DNA of 54,198 nucleotides from an uncultured SAR86 cluster bacterium (GCA_902608115.1 CACLMT010000009.1:1-54198), one strand, 5' to 3'; shown: positions 27,720-37,214, counted from the stretch's first letter. Numbers and translations: made by a program. The notes: a model not told the origin generated them from the letters alone.

Positions 27720-28691
27720 CTAAAATTCTAAAGACAAATCATACACGGCTTTTGCATAAAAATGACTACGATTATACTTAGTTATTGCAATAAAATTCTT
27801 ACTGCCTAAATAAAATTCTTTCTTCATGCCCATGTCGAACTGTAGGGGCATAAAAGATTCATTTCTTACAAATTGAGAATTTTTAAAGGTTAGGAAATCC
27901 TTATCAAAATTTTCTAGTGTTGAAAGTTTTTTAACATTATTAATTAAGGCTGGGTCTTTAATGACTAAAAGGAAATTAGTAGTCTTCCATAGTACTGGTT
28001 TACCTGCCTCCCAGCCATGTTTGCTAAGATAGTTAGCAACGCTGCCAATTGCATCTTCTACAGATCCAAATAAATCAACTGAGCCATTATTATCAAAATC
28101 AACCGCATAGGCTAAATAACTTGTCGGAATAAACTGTCCAAAACCCATAGCGCCAGCATAAGAACCCTTAATCTTAAATAAATCTAGATTATTTTCTCTG
28201 CATAAAATTAATAAATGAATTAACTCATTTGAAAAGAATTTTGATCTTCTTGGGTAATCAAATGCCAATGTTGATAAGGCATCGATTACTCTATCAGTCC
28301 CCATAATTTTTCCATAACGAGTTTCGACACCAATAATTGCTGTAATAATTTCTTTCGGTACACCATATACCGCCTCTGCTCTTTCGAGGGTATTAAAATT
28401 ATTTTTAATAAATTTTTTTCCATTTCTTATTCGCTTATATTCTATAAATATTTTCCTATACCTCTGCCAAGTGTGGGTAGATTCTGCAGGAGAATTCACT
28501 CTATCAATAATCTTCTGCTGTTTGGTAGCAGACTTAAAAACGGATTCTATATATTCAGGAGAGAATTCATGCTTTTCAACTAATATTTTTGCAATCTCTT
28601 CATAACTCGGGTGGTTTAGATAATTGGCCTTGGAATCTACGCTAAATATTAAAATAGCTATAAAGATATAAAGTTTTATAGAACTTTTCAT
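27720..28691 (-). CDS. mltB: Membrane-bound lytic murein transglycosylase B
   Basis: The 323-residue protein has a cleavable signal (LYIFIAILIFSVDSKA) without a lipobox, so it may be soluble periplasmic rather than lipid-anchored. Catalytic glutamate is in AIIGVETRYGKIMG; other family blocks are LSTLAFDYPRRSKFF, GSYAGAMGFGQFIPTSYLAYAVDFD and DAIGSVANYLSKHGWE. It cleaves glycan strands with 1,6-anhydro product formation. It overlaps rodA by 4 nt (ATGA) and precedes dacA, in the elongasome operon. In E. coli rlpA occupies this position between mrdB and dacA. Confidence 0.93.
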   Translation of the reverse strand: MKSSIKLYIFIAILIFSVDSKANYLNHPSYEEIAKILVEKHEFSPEYIESVFKSATKQQKIIDRVNSPAESTHTWQRYRKIFIEYKRIRNGKKFIKNNFNTLERAEAVYGVPKEIITAIIGVETRYGKIMGTDRVIDALSTLAFDYPRRSKFFSNELIHLLILCRENNLDLFKIKGSYAGAMGFGQFIPTSYLAYAVDFDNNGSVDLFGSVEDAIGSVANYLSKHGWEAGKPVLWKTTNFLLVIKDPALINNVKKLSTLENFDKDFLTFKNSQFVRNESFMPLQFDMGMKKEFYLGSKNFIAITKYNRSHFYAKAVYDLSLEF

Positions 28692-29773
28692 TGGGGTAAG
28701 AATTTTTTATGAGTTCCCATTGATGTAATTATGCCAAATGCTAGAAATAATGATAACAAAGCAGAGCCGCCCTTGCTGATAAAGGGAAGTGGCATGCCAA
28801 CAACTGGAAGTAATCCAACAACCATACATAGGCTAATAATTAAATTAGCTGCAAATGTGAGGCTAATACCTCCAATTACCAATCTACAAAATCTATCCCT
28901 AGCATTAAGTGATAAATAAAAACATCGCATTAATATAAAAAGATAAATACTTAATAACAGCAGCACGCCAAAGAATCCAAATTCTTCTCCAATTACTGAA
29001 AAAATAAAGTCTGTTTCAGTTTCAGGCAAAAAATTTAATTGGGTTTGCGAGCCCTCACCAAAACCTTTGCCAAACAAACCACCTGAACCAATAGCAATCT
29101 TAGATTGAATAATATTCCAACCTGCTCCTAAAGGGTCTGAGTCGATGCCAAAAAATGTCGCAATTCTTTGCCTTTGAAAGGGTTGTAATAACACATTCCA
29201 TAAAAATGGAGAACTAATTATAAGTAATGCTAATGACCCACCCATAAAACCCCAACTAAGTCCTGATAAAAAAAGTACAAACAAGCCTGAAAGAGCGACA
29301 ATTAATCCCGTTCCAAGGTCGGGTTGTTTTGCAATCACGATAAATGCTGTGCCAATAATTAACAAACTAATAATCACTTCCTTTGGTTGAATTGGTAATC
29401 TTTTGCTATGAAGGAAACTAGCCAAAAAAACTGGCAACGCAAGTTTAAGAAATTCCGAAGACTGGATTGAAAAAGAACCGATTCGTACCCATCTTTTAGC
29501 TCCATTAATTTCAGGTCCAAATAAAATAGTAGCTCCAAGCAACAAAAAAGAAAATATTAAAAACAATAAAGCATATCTTCGAAATAAATCTGGATCAGGC
29601 TGACTAACTAATAACATAAGTATCAAACCTAATACAACAAAAATAAACTGCTTGAGCACAATAGAGGTATCACCATTTGATGCAGAATACAAAAAGAATA
29701 AACCTAAAAAAGAAATTAAAAAAATACTAAAAAATAGATAAGGATCAAAGAATATTTTTGATAATTTACTCAT
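28688..29773 (-). CDS. rodA: Rod-shape SEDS peptidoglycan glycosyltransferase RodA
   Basis: The 361-residue polytopic membrane protein has about ten hydrophobic segments and SEDS signatures: ALPVFLASFLHSK, KQPDLGTGLIVALSGL with the catalytic aspartate region, GAGWNIIQSKIAIGSGGLFG, FLPETETDFIFSVIGEEFGF and VGMPLPFISKGGSALLS. It polymerises lipid II during lateral wall growth with PBP2 (mrdA), whose gene overlaps it by 8 nt upstream. Downstream mltB overlaps by 4 nt. Length matches E. coli MrdB (370). Confidence 0.96.
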   Translation of the reverse strand: MSKLSKIFFDPYLFFSIFLISFLGLFFLYSASNGDTSIVLKQFIFVVLGLILMLLVSQPDPDLFRRYALLFLIFSFLLLGATILFGPEINGAKRWVRIGSFSIQSSEFLKLALPVFLASFLHSKRLPIQPKEVIISLLIIGTAFIVIAKQPDLGTGLIVALSGLFVLFLSGLSWGFMGGSLALLIISSPFLWNVLLQPFQRQRIATFFGIDSDPLGAGWNIIQSKIAIGSGGLFGKGFGEGSQTQLNFLPETETDFIFSVIGEEFGFFGVLLLLSIYLFILMRCFYLSLNARDRFCRLVIGGISLTFAANLIISLCMVVGLLPVVGMPLPFISKGGSALLSLFLAFGIITSMGTHKKFLPQ

Positions 29774-31604
29774 TATTTATCAGGCTTTTTAAAACTTCTA
29801 TGGCCACAGGCCCAGCAACAGCACCCCCACTCTCACCATTCTCAATTACAACTGAAACAGCATATTTAGGATTAGGCATTGGCCCAAAAACTACAATAAT
29901 CGAATGATCTCTAAGTAACTCCGTATCTCTAAGATCTTTATAAGCTTCCTTACTATCAAGACCTACAAGCTCTGCTGTACCAGATTTTCCAGCTACTGAA
30001 AATGTTTTAAGATCTCTTATACTCCTAGCTGTTCCAAAGTCGCTCTCAATAACATCAGTTAATGCCTGATGCATTCTCTTCCAATCAAGCTCATTATATT
30101 CATTATTCTGCCAAATCTTCGGCATGTAGCGCTCCTCAGAATTCATAACTAATGACAGCTCAAAACCTTTACCTTTATTTGCAAGGATAGATGCATAATT
30201 TGCTAGTTGAATTGGTGTAGCAACGAAATACCCCTGCCCAACTCCAAGATTAACAGTATCACCCTTAAACCATGCAGTATTTATTTTCTTATATTTCCAT
30301 TCAGGGGTTGGGACAAATGCTTGATCCTCATCAAAACAATCTTTACATACGTCCTTACCAAATCCCAAGTTGCTTAGGTGTAATGCTAATTCATTTATGT
30401 CAGCTTGATATGCAAGTGAGAAAAAATAGGTGTTTGAACTAACCAATAAGGCTTTCCTAAGATTTACTATTCCATGACCACCCTTTTTCCATCCTCTATA
30501 AACTCTGCCATCTTCTGGTAAAGTAAAAAAACCTGGATCTTTAATTTGGAAATCCCAATCAACTAATTTATTTGCAAGACCAAACATGGCAATTGCAGGT
30601 TTTATTGTTGAAGCAGGTGGGTACCTTCCTTGGAGCGCACGATTAAAAAAGGGTTTATTTTCATCATTAATTAGATTCTGTAACTCATCTACTGATAAGC
30701 CGTTTGAAAGTTTATTAATTGAGTAACTTGGTGAACTATATAAAACATTAATCCCTCCCGAACTCAAATCAATCGCTACCACCGCTCCTCTTCTGCTTCC
30801 AAGAAATTTTGCAGCACTCATTTGAGCCTCAATATCCAAGTATGTTTTTAAGCTTGATCCATTTTGGGACGGTCTGTATTCAAGAGATTTCACTAGCCTC
30901 CCTCTTGCATTAACTTCATAGACTCTCTGTCCTGGCTTCCCGATAAGTTGAGAATTATAAGTTTCTTCCAAACCAGTTTTGCCCTCTATAAACCCATTGG
31001 CATAAATTAACTCTCCATCTTTCCAATGACTGATTGGAATATTTGACAATAATTTATATGGTGATTTTGATCTTGAGGTATATCCAAGTACATGAGAAAA
31101 GATTTTTGGATAATCCGTAACTCTCCTATAACGCTTATCTATAAAAGCATTTTCAAATGCATGACTTCTGACATTAAACCTTGCAATCTCAACTTCTGTT
31201 AAATCCTTTTTAAGGACTAGCTCCTTATTTGCAAATGCTTTATCTTTAAATAGCTTTAAATATAGAAACTTTTCTGATTCAGAAAGAAAAATAACAGGCT
31301 CTATTTGATCAAGAAAAGAGTCAATATTTTTAATTGAATCAGGTCTTGTAATTAAATCAAACGTTGGTTCATTCCTGACGATGTATCTTCCATTCCTATC
31401 AAATATCTCTCCTCTAAGAGATTGAATAGGAATTATATAATTCTTATTTTTTAATGCCGCAATCTCATAATCAGAATAACTAGATACTTGCAATAAAAAA
31501 ATTTGGATGAGCGCAGCCACAAAACCAAGACCCATTAAAGCAAATAGAATAATAACCCTTGAAGAAAAGTTATTTTTTTCGATTTGACGCTCTTCAAAAA
31601 TCAT
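29766..31604 (-). CDS. mrdA: Penicillin-binding protein 2
   Basis: The 612-residue class B PBP crosslinks peptidoglycan during elongation. It has one N-terminal membrane helix (VIILFALMGLGFVAALIQIF), a pedestal domain (RGEIFDRNGRYIVRNEPTFD, about residues 55-230) and a transpeptidase domain with YPPASTIKPAIAMFGL (SxxK), SSNTYFFSLAYQ (SxN) and VAGKSGTAELVG (KSGT). It overlaps rlmH by 1 nt and rodA by 8 nt. The pairing with RodA is the standard elongasome module. Confidence 0.97.
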   Translation of the reverse strand: MIFEERQIEKNNFSSRVIILFALMGLGFVAALIQIFLLQVSSYSDYEIAALKNKNYIIPIQSLRGEIFDRNGRYIVRNEPTFDLITRPDSIKNIDSFLDQIEPVIFLSESEKFLYLKLFKDKAFANKELVLKKDLTEVEIARFNVRSHAFENAFIDKRYRRVTDYPKIFSHVLGYTSRSKSPYKLLSNIPISHWKDGELIYANGFIEGKTGLEETYNSQLIGKPGQRVYEVNARGRLVKSLEYRPSQNGSSLKTYLDIEAQMSAAKFLGSRRGAVVAIDLSSGGINVLYSSPSYSINKLSNGLSVDELQNLINDENKPFFNRALQGRYPPASTIKPAIAMFGLANKLVDWDFQIKDPGFFTLPEDGRVYRGWKKGGHGIVNLRKALLVSSNTYFFSLAYQADINELALHLSNLGFGKDVCKDCFDEDQAFVPTPEWKYKKINTAWFKGDTVNLGVGQGYFVATPIQLANYASILANKGKGFELSLVMNSEERYMPKIWQNNEYNELDWKRMHQALTDVIESDFGTARSIRDLKTFSVAGKSGTAELVGLDSKEAYKDLRDTELLRDHSIIVVFGPMPNPKYAVSVVIENGESGGAVAGPVAIEVLKSLINNE

Positions 31605-32068
31605 TATCGATGATATGGATGATTCTTAATAATTGAAGAAGCTCTAAATATTTGCTCCATAAGTAAAATTTTAAAGATTTTATGCGGAAAAGTTAATGAA
31701 GAGGCAGATAAAACTAAATCAGCTTTTCTAAAAATATCTTTGGAAACTCCCTGCGCGCCTCCAATAATAAAAGTAATATCTTCTGCTCCATTTAATTTTT
31801 TCTTAAGCAAAACTGAAAAATCTATACTTGAAATTGGCTCACCTATTCTATCCCATAGAATTATATAAGAATCATTATTGATTTGTTTAATCAATTCTTT
31901 AGATTCCTTTGACAAAACCATTTCCTCTGATGACCCTTTTGGGGTAAAAGGTTTTACCTCAACAAATGAAATCTTAATAATTTTGGGGATTTGTTTTAAA
32001 TAAAAATCTAAGGCTTTCCTCTCCCAATCAGAAGACTTATGATTGATACTTAAAATCTTGCATTTCAT
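31604..32068 (-). CDS. rlmH: 23S rRNA (pseudouridine1915-N3)-methyltransferase
   Basis: From the ATG at 32068 the product is 154 residues (MKCKILSINHKSSDWERKAL), a SPOUT methyltransferase. The knot motifs are ITFIIGGAQGVSKDIFRKA and LTFPHKIFKILLMEQIFRAS, and the C-terminus is NHPYHR as in family members. It methylates pseudouridine 1915 in helix 69 of 23S rRNA. A TTG at 32071 would add one Met-equivalent residue; I chose the ATG because it fits the family and gives TGATG coupling with the rsfS stop. mrdA starts at the last base of its stop. Confidence 0.95.
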   Translation of the reverse strand: MKCKILSINHKSSDWERKALDFYLKQIPKIIKISFVEVKPFTPKGSSEEMVLSKESKELIKQINNDSYIILWDRIGEPISSIDFSVLLKKKLNGAEDITFIIGGAQGVSKDIFRKADLVLSASSLTFPHKIFKILLMEQIFRASSIIKNHPYHR

Positions 32069-32406
32069 CAAGCAGAAATCAAAGTTGTTTCACCCCATAG
32101 ACTTTCTAAGTCATAATATTCTCTAGTTTGCTTTTGCATGACATTTATAACTACATCCCCACAATCAATTAACACCCATTCTGATTCATCTTGACCTTCA
32201 ACATTGATAATATGCTGACCTTTATCTTTTAAAAACTCTATAACTTTATTTGAAATAGCTTTTGTATTTCTTGAAGACATGGCTGTTGCAATAATCAACC
32301 AATCTGCAAAATCAGAAATACCTTTAATATCAAGAGCTAATAAATCTTGAGCTTTTAAGTCCTCAAGCGTATCGATGCAGGTTGATTTTAATTCAGTTGA
32401 ATCCAT
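32068..32406 (-). CDS. rsfS: Ribosomal silencing factor RsfS
   Basis: The 112-residue protein binds ribosomal protein uL14 and blocks subunit joining in stationary phase. Family motifs: DLLALDIKGISDFADWLIIA, AMSSRNTKAISNKV, VEGQDESEWVLIDCGDVVINVM and QTREYYDLESLWG. In E. coli nadD precedes it; here the upstream 127 nt hold no gene and a divergent membrane-protein gene follows. It is the first gene of the run rsfS-rlmH-mrdA-rodA-mltB-dacA-aminotransferase, all with overlaps or gaps under 6 nt. Confidence 0.95.
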   Translation of the reverse strand: MDSTELKSTCIDTLEDLKAQDLLALDIKGISDFADWLIIATAMSSRNTKAISNKVIEFLKDKGQHIINVEGQDESEWVLIDCGDVVINVMQKQTREYYDLESLWGETTLISA

Positions 32407-32533
32407 TAAAGATGGTAAATCTATTATTTTACAAAAGCTTATAGAATTCAGAATATATAACTTATGTTAATAAATCTATTATTAATTTCTAGTTTCACAC
32501 CCCAACTGTCATGTATTTCATTAAGATATAGAA

Positions 32534-32968
32534 ATGGAATCTAAAGATAATTTAATAGATTGGTTTAATGAAAATTTCATTACTTTGATTAGTCTTGGAG
32601 GATCTACAATATTTATTTTCTTGATTAGTGTAATAGGGTTGGGTTGGGCAGTGTCTCAAATACCAGCAGATTATTTTATTTCTGATAAAAGAAAGCCAGC
32701 TCAATGGAAGACTGAATTACCATTTATAAGAATTTTCTTTCTAGTCGGAAAGAATCTTTTTGGCGCTATTTTAATTATTGGGGGTGTGATGATGCTGGTG
32801 CTTCCTGGTCAAGGTATATTAACTATCATAATTGGTATTTTTCTTATGGATTACCCTGGAAAATATAAATTAGAACAAAAATTAGTTTCGATCCCTGCCA
32901 TTTTAAAAACATTGAACTGGATGCGTATAAAATCTAATAAACCTCCCCTAATAAAAAAAGATTCATAG
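32534..32968 (+). CDS. PGPGW-type small transmembrane protein
   Basis: A 144-residue protein with two main hydrophobic regions: LISLGGSTIFIFLISVIGLG (about 17-38) and a second pair from VGKNLFGAILIIGGVMMLVL to GILTIIIGIFLM (about 75-115). The segment VLPGQGILTIIIGIFLMDYP matches the loop of the PGPGW family of putative transmembrane proteins; Pro-Gly-Gln replaces the name-giving motif. Function is unknown. The C-terminus is basic. It is divergent from rsfS across 127 nt, and the reductase gene follows after 58 nt. Confidence 0.78.
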   Translation: MESKDNLIDWFNENFITLISLGGSTIFIFLISVIGLGWAVSQIPADYFISDKRKPAQWKTELPFIRIFFLVGKNLFGAILIIGGVMMLVLPGQGILTIIIGIFLMDYPGKYKLEQKLVSIPAILKTLNWMRIKSNKPPLIKKDS

Positions 32969-33026
32969 CTCTTGCATCCTTTTTTATGATTTAATTACAA
33001 CCCTTGCTTAAAAATAATTAAATAAT

Positions 33027-34034
33027 ATGGAAATTAAAAATAAAAAATGGATTTTAAAAGAAAGGCCTCAGGGACTTGTTAAAGATTCAGATTTTGAATT
33101 AGTAACTGAAAGCTTACCCAAACTAGAAGAAGGTGAAATACTTCTTGAAAATCTCTATTTGTCTTTTGATCCTACCCAAAGGATGTGGTTGAATGATTTA
33201 CCTGGTTATTTACCTCCTGTGCAGATTGGAGAATTAGTTAGATCGGGTGGAATGGGTCGTGTATTAGAATCAAAAAATCCAGATTACCAAATTGGTGATT
33301 TAACATTTGGTTTTGTGGGGTGGCAAACATACTGCTTAACAAAAGCAGAAGGTAACGATAGATTTAGAGTAGTTCCTGAGCTTCTCCCAATTCCAACCAT
33401 GTTAAATGTCCTTGGTACTACAGGAATCACCGCTTACTATGGTTTAGTTGAACTAGGAAAACCTCAACCCGGGGAAACCGTCCTAGTATCAGGAGCAGCT
33501 GGAGCAACTGGATCAGTTGCGGCACAGATTGCCAAGATAAAGGATTGTCATGTAATTGGTATTGCTGGCGGTAAAGAAAAATGTAACTGGCTAAAAAAAT
33601 GTGGTGTAGACGAAGTTATTGACTACAAAAATACCAACGTCCATGAAGAGCTACCAAAGATTGCAAAAAATGGTATCGATATTTATTTCGATAATGTTGG
33701 TGGAGAGCTCTTAGAAACAGTCTTATATCTTATAAACCTTAATGCAAGGGTTTTATTATGTGGGGGTATATCATCAGGTTATGATTCAAGAAATCTCCCA
33801 TCTGGTCCTAGCAATCTTTTTGCTTTAATAATTCAAAGAGCTACCATGCAGGGATTTTTAGTCCTTGATTATCTCCCGAAATCTCAAAAGGCAATGGAAG
33901 AAATTGCTACATGGATCATGGAAAATAAAATTCTACATCGAGAAGATATTCAAGAAGGAATTGAAAATTGCCCGCAAACTCTAAACAGATTATTTACTGG
34001 TGAGAATAAAGGAAAGCAAATATTAAAAATCTAA
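33027..34034 (+). CDS. NADP-dependent oxidoreductase, MDR family (CurA/leukotriene B4 dehydrogenase-like)
   Basis: The 335-residue zinc-independent medium-chain reductase starts IKNKKWILKERPQGLVKDSD. It carries LSFDPTQRMWLND, the nucleotide-binding motif LVSGAAGATGSVAAQIAKI, GIAGGKEKCNWL and GIDIYFDNVGGELLETVL. These are the marks of the CurA/YncB/prostaglandin reductase group, which reduces the double bond of enones or alkenals with NADPH. The zinc-binding cysteines of classical alcohol dehydrogenases are absent. It may detoxify reactive carbonyls. Its stop overlaps the convergent LonN gene by 4 nt. Confidence 0.92.
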   Translation: MEIKNKKWILKERPQGLVKDSDFELVTESLPKLEEGEILLENLYLSFDPTQRMWLNDLPGYLPPVQIGELVRSGGMGRVLESKNPDYQIGDLTFGFVGWQTYCLTKAEGNDRFRVVPELLPIPTMLNVLGTTGITAYYGLVELGKPQPGETVLVSGAAGATGSVAAQIAKIKDCHVIGIAGGKEKCNWLKKCGVDEVIDYKNTNVHEELPKIAKNGIDIYFDNVGGELLETVLYLINLNARVLLCGGISSGYDSRNLPSGPSNLFALIIQRATMQGFLVLDYLPKSQKAMEEIATWIMENKILHREDIQEGIENCPQTLNRLFTGENKGKQILKI

Positions 34035-34630
34035 GCAGAATTTTCAGAAATTTTATCCACTAATTTAGCAAGAATATTCATTCTTTGTGAGGCATCAAAT
34101 GCTTCTAACAATACTTGCTTTTGAATTGGAGATAATGGAATTAATCCTGCTAAATGATAACTAACGGATTCAGCAGAAAGTAAATCTATCTCAAGCGGGA
34201 GCGACTTAACCTGAGGATGCTCTTTAAGTTGACTTAAAACATTAATTAATTCTGGAAATTTTGCAAGAACTGCCTGATCATCTACAACCGGCTCTGGAAT
34301 TAGAGAAATTTTTGCATAATGAAGCCCTGATTCTGCTTGTTCTACTGATTTAATTGAAACCTTTTGAGTGCCTTTTACAGTTATCCCAAGTAAACCATTT
34401 GGCAATTGATTGAAATCAATAATCTCAACAAAAGTGCCTTGGGACATAAAACTATCACCAGATGTATTCTTCTTGCTTAATGTAATAACAAAACCTGTTT
34501 CATTACTCATACAATCCTTCACCATGGATAAATACCGGGGTTCAAAAATTTGGAGTGACTGAATCGTTCCTGGTAAGACAACAACTCCTATCGGAAAAAC
34601 AGGTAATTTATTAATGTGCAATTTGCTCAA
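34031..34630 (-). CDS. Lon protease N-terminal (LonN/PUA-like) domain protein
   Basis: The 199-residue protein consists of the Lon substrate-binding domain alone: LPVFPIGVVVLPGTIQSLQI, FEPRYLSMVKDCM, GTFVEIIDFNQLPNGLLGIT and VKGTQKVSIKSVEQ, followed by a helical bundle to the C-terminus (LAGLIPLSPIQKQVLLEAF). No ATPase or protease domain follows. Stand-alone LonN proteins are common and of uncertain role. The start is TTG at 34630 (a second in-frame TTG is at 34621), inside the 3' end of mpl, overlapping it by 20 nt, so translation is probably coupled to mpl. Confidence 0.88.
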   Translation of the reverse strand: MSKLHINKLPVFPIGVVVLPGTIQSLQIFEPRYLSMVKDCMSNETGFVITLSKKNTSGDSFMSQGTFVEIIDFNQLPNGLLGITVKGTQKVSIKSVEQAESGLHYAKISLIPEPVVDDQAVLAKFPELINVLSQLKEHPQVKSLPLEIDLLSAESVSYHLAGLIPLSPIQKQVLLEAFDASQRMNILAKLVDKISENSA

Positions 34631-35903
34631 TTATCGGTTCCGTTATTTTCTTGCTATCTTTATTGCTCATTATCAGAATAACATTATATTGATCTAATAT
34701 TTTTTTTAATTCATCTAACAAGGGCTCAATGGCATTATAAACATTCTCTTGATCAATCTCCTTTGAGAGATTTAACCACAATACTTTGTCTAACCCCTCA
34801 GCGCTTTTAAAAAGCTCTTCGCCATGATAACCACTGGACATGGTGTTAGAACCAAGCTCTATAATACCCAAAATTTTTTCCTTTCCACTAAAATCTTTGG
34901 CTGCATTTATTGTGGTTAAGATAGCCGTTGGATGATGCGCGAAATCATCTATGATTACTTTATTTTCATCCTGATAAATAATTTCAAATCGCCTTTTAAC
35001 ACCTTTAAACTGAAGAAGAGCTTCATAAGATTTTCTTGGGTGAATGCCATGCAAATAAGCAGCATAGATAGCCATAATTGCATTTTGATGATTGTGTGTC
35101 CCAAGAAAAGGTAAAACGTTTAAATCAAATTCCTCACCTTTAAATAAGATAGATGATTTATGAAATGAAATGGTATCCTCGCGCCCCAATTCATGCTTCT
35201 TAGCCCAGCAACCCATATCTAACAATTTTTTAGCATTATTGTCATTCTTGTGAATTAAAACATTGCCGTTAGCGGGCACCGTCCTAACAGCATGATGAAA
35301 TTGCTTATAAATATCATCAAGATCAGAAAAAATATCTGCATGATCAAATTCAATATTATTAATTATGAAAGTGTCTGGATGATAATGAATGAACTTTGAG
35401 CGCTTATCGAAGAAAGCTGAGTCATACTCATCAGCCTCGATAATGAAAAACTCTGAACTCCCAAGCCGTGCAGATGAATCAAAAGATTGGCTCACTCCTC
35501 CAACCAAATAACCAATATCTACCTTCTCATGCAAAAAAATCTGACAAAGCATAAATGAGGTTGAGGTTTTTCCATGGGTTCCAGAAACAGCTATAACTAT
35601 CTTGTCTTTTATGATTTCTCCCAACATTTGGGGTCCAGAGATATAAGACAACTTATTATTTAAAATATATTCAACCGATTCATTTCCTCTGCTCAAAACA
35701 TTGCCTATTACGTACAAATCTGCCTCAGGTAAATCATTAGCGCCATAACCTTTAATCATTTCCACACCTAATAAATCTAATTGATCTGACATAGGCGGAT
35801 AAAACTGATGATCTGAACCAGAAACCCTATAACCTTTTTCTACAAGAATTTGAGCCAAGCCACCCATAAAAGTCCCACAGATGCCAAGGATATGAATGTT
35901 CAT
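34611..35903 (-). CDS. mpl: UDP-N-acetylmuramate:L-Ala-gamma-D-Glu-meso-DAP ligase
   Basis: The 430-residue Mur-ligase relative recycles murein tripeptide by joining it to UDP-MurNAc. It begins MNIHILGICGTFMGGLAQIL, has the ATP loop IVIAVSGTHGKTSTSFMLCQ, IEADEYDSAFFDKRSKF, FDHADIFSDL and IIDDFAHHPTAI. The start at 35903 matches the family N-terminus; an ATG 33 nt upstream would add residues not found in relatives. With dacA, mltB and the class IV aminotransferase it serves wall turnover. It is divergent from pfp across 60 nt. Confidence 0.95.
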   Translation of the reverse strand: MNIHILGICGTFMGGLAQILVEKGYRVSGSDHQFYPPMSDQLDLLGVEMIKGYGANDLPEADLYVIGNVLSRGNESVEYILNNKLSYISGPQMLGEIIKDKIVIAVSGTHGKTSTSFMLCQIFLHEKVDIGYLVGGVSQSFDSSARLGSSEFFIIEADEYDSAFFDKRSKFIHYHPDTFIINNIEFDHADIFSDLDDIYKQFHHAVRTVPANGNVLIHKNDNNAKKLLDMGCWAKKHELGREDTISFHKSSILFKGEEFDLNVLPFLGTHNHQNAIMAIYAAYLHGIHPRKSYEALLQFKGVKRRFEIIYQDENKVIIDDFAHHPTAILTTINAAKDFSGKEKILGIIELGSNTMSSGYHGEELFKSAEGLDKVLWLNLSKEIDQENVYNAIEPLLDELKKILDQYNVILIMSNKDSKKITEPIIEQIAH

Positions 35904-35963
35904 TTTTAAATATTTTTCTCCAACATTTGTTACCATAGACTAAATTTATTAATTTATAAACCA

Positions 35964-37214
35964 ATGAAAAAAAATGCATTCTATGCTCAATCTGGAGGAG
36001 TTACTTCGGTTATAAACGCATCAGCAAGCGCTGTAATAATTGAATCAAAGAAATACCCCGAAATAGGAAAAGTATATGCTGGTAAAAATGGAATCTTGGG
36101 AGCACTAAGAGAAGAATTAATTGATACTTCAAAAGAGACAAAAAGATTTATCGAAGATTTAAAATTTCGACCAGGGGGAGCCTTTGGTTCATGTAGATAT
36201 AAATTAAAGGGTATTGATGAAAATTTAAAAGAATATCAAAGATTAATAGAGGTATTCAAAGCTCATAATATAGGATACTTTTTTTATAATGGTGGGAATG
36301 ATTCTGCTGATACTGCACTCAAAGTATCTCAAATTAGCAATAAATTAAATTATCCATTGCAGTGCATCGCTATACCAAAGACCGTTGATAATGATCTAGC
36401 CATAACAGACTGTTGCCCAGGTTTTGGTTCGGTTGCTAAATATGTTGTAACTTCAACAATTGAAGCTGCTTTGGATGTCGAATCAATGTCAGAAAGCTCT
36501 ACAAAAGTTTTTATTCTCGAGGTAATGGGACGGCATACTGGCTGGATAGCTGGCTCAAGTATCCTGGCTAAAGAGAGCCACCCAGGAGCACCACATATTA
36601 TTTTGCTTCCAGAGATAAAATTTAATCAACAAAAATTTCTAAAGAAAGTCAAAGAAACTGTAGTAAAGAATGGGTTTTGCGTAATCGTAGCCTCAGAGGG
36701 AATTAAGAATTCAAAAGGAAAATTTATAGCTGAGTCCAGCATGAAAGATGCATTTGGTCACAACCAGCTTGGGGGAGTTGCTCCAATGCTTGGAGATTTA
36801 ATTAATCAAAAACTGAAATTAAAAAACCATTGGGCCGTAGCAGACTACCTTCAACGAAGCGCAACTCATATATCTTCAGATGTTGATAGAAAACATGCTT
36901 ATGAGGTTGGTAAAAAAGCTGTCCAATATGCGCTCAAAGGAATGAACGGAACAATGCCAATTATTAAAAGGACAAATAACCACCCCTATCGATGGAAAGT
37001 AGTTCCTGCTTCTCTAACAAAAATTGCAAACGTTGAAAAAAAACTTCCTAGTAGTTTTGTTTCTAAAGATGGCTTTGGTTTAACTAACAAAGCAAAGGTT
37101 TACTTTAAACCTCTGATAGGTGGAAAAATATCTATTCCAAATAAAATAATTTATCAGTCAGGTAAGATGCAAATGGTTCCAAAAAAATTAAAACCCTGGA
37201 ACGAAAGCGTTTAA
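35964..37214 (+). CDS. pfp: Pyrophosphate-dependent 6-phosphofructokinase
   Basis: The 416-residue protein opens KKNAFYAQSGGVTSVINASA. The substrate loop reads YNGGNDSADTAL, where Asp in GGND in place of Gly (GGDG) and Lys in IPKTVDND mark the pyrophosphate-using type. VMGRHTGWIAG follows. It interconverts fructose 6-phosphate and fructose 1,6-bisphosphate using PPi, a reversible step useful in both glycolysis and gluconeogenesis. It is 9 nt upstream of argD, perhaps cotranscribed. Reaction type is inferred from these residues. Confidence 0.93.
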   Translation: MKKNAFYAQSGGVTSVINASASAVIIESKKYPEIGKVYAGKNGILGALREELIDTSKETKRFIEDLKFRPGGAFGSCRYKLKGIDENLKEYQRLIEVFKAHNIGYFFYNGGNDSADTALKVSQISNKLNYPLQCIAIPKTVDNDLAITDCCPGFGSVAKYVVTSTIEAALDVESMSESSTKVFILEVMGRHTGWIAGSSILAKESHPGAPHIILLPEIKFNQQKFLKKVKETVVKNGFCVIVASEGIKNSKGKFIAESSMKDAFGHNQLGGVAPMLGDLINQKLKLKNHWAVADYLQRSATHISSDVDRKHAYEVGKKAVQYALKGMNGTMPIIKRTNNHPYRWKVVPASLTKIANVEKKLPSSFVSKDGFGLTNKAKVYFKPLIGGKISIPNKIIYQSGKMQMVPKKLKPWNESV

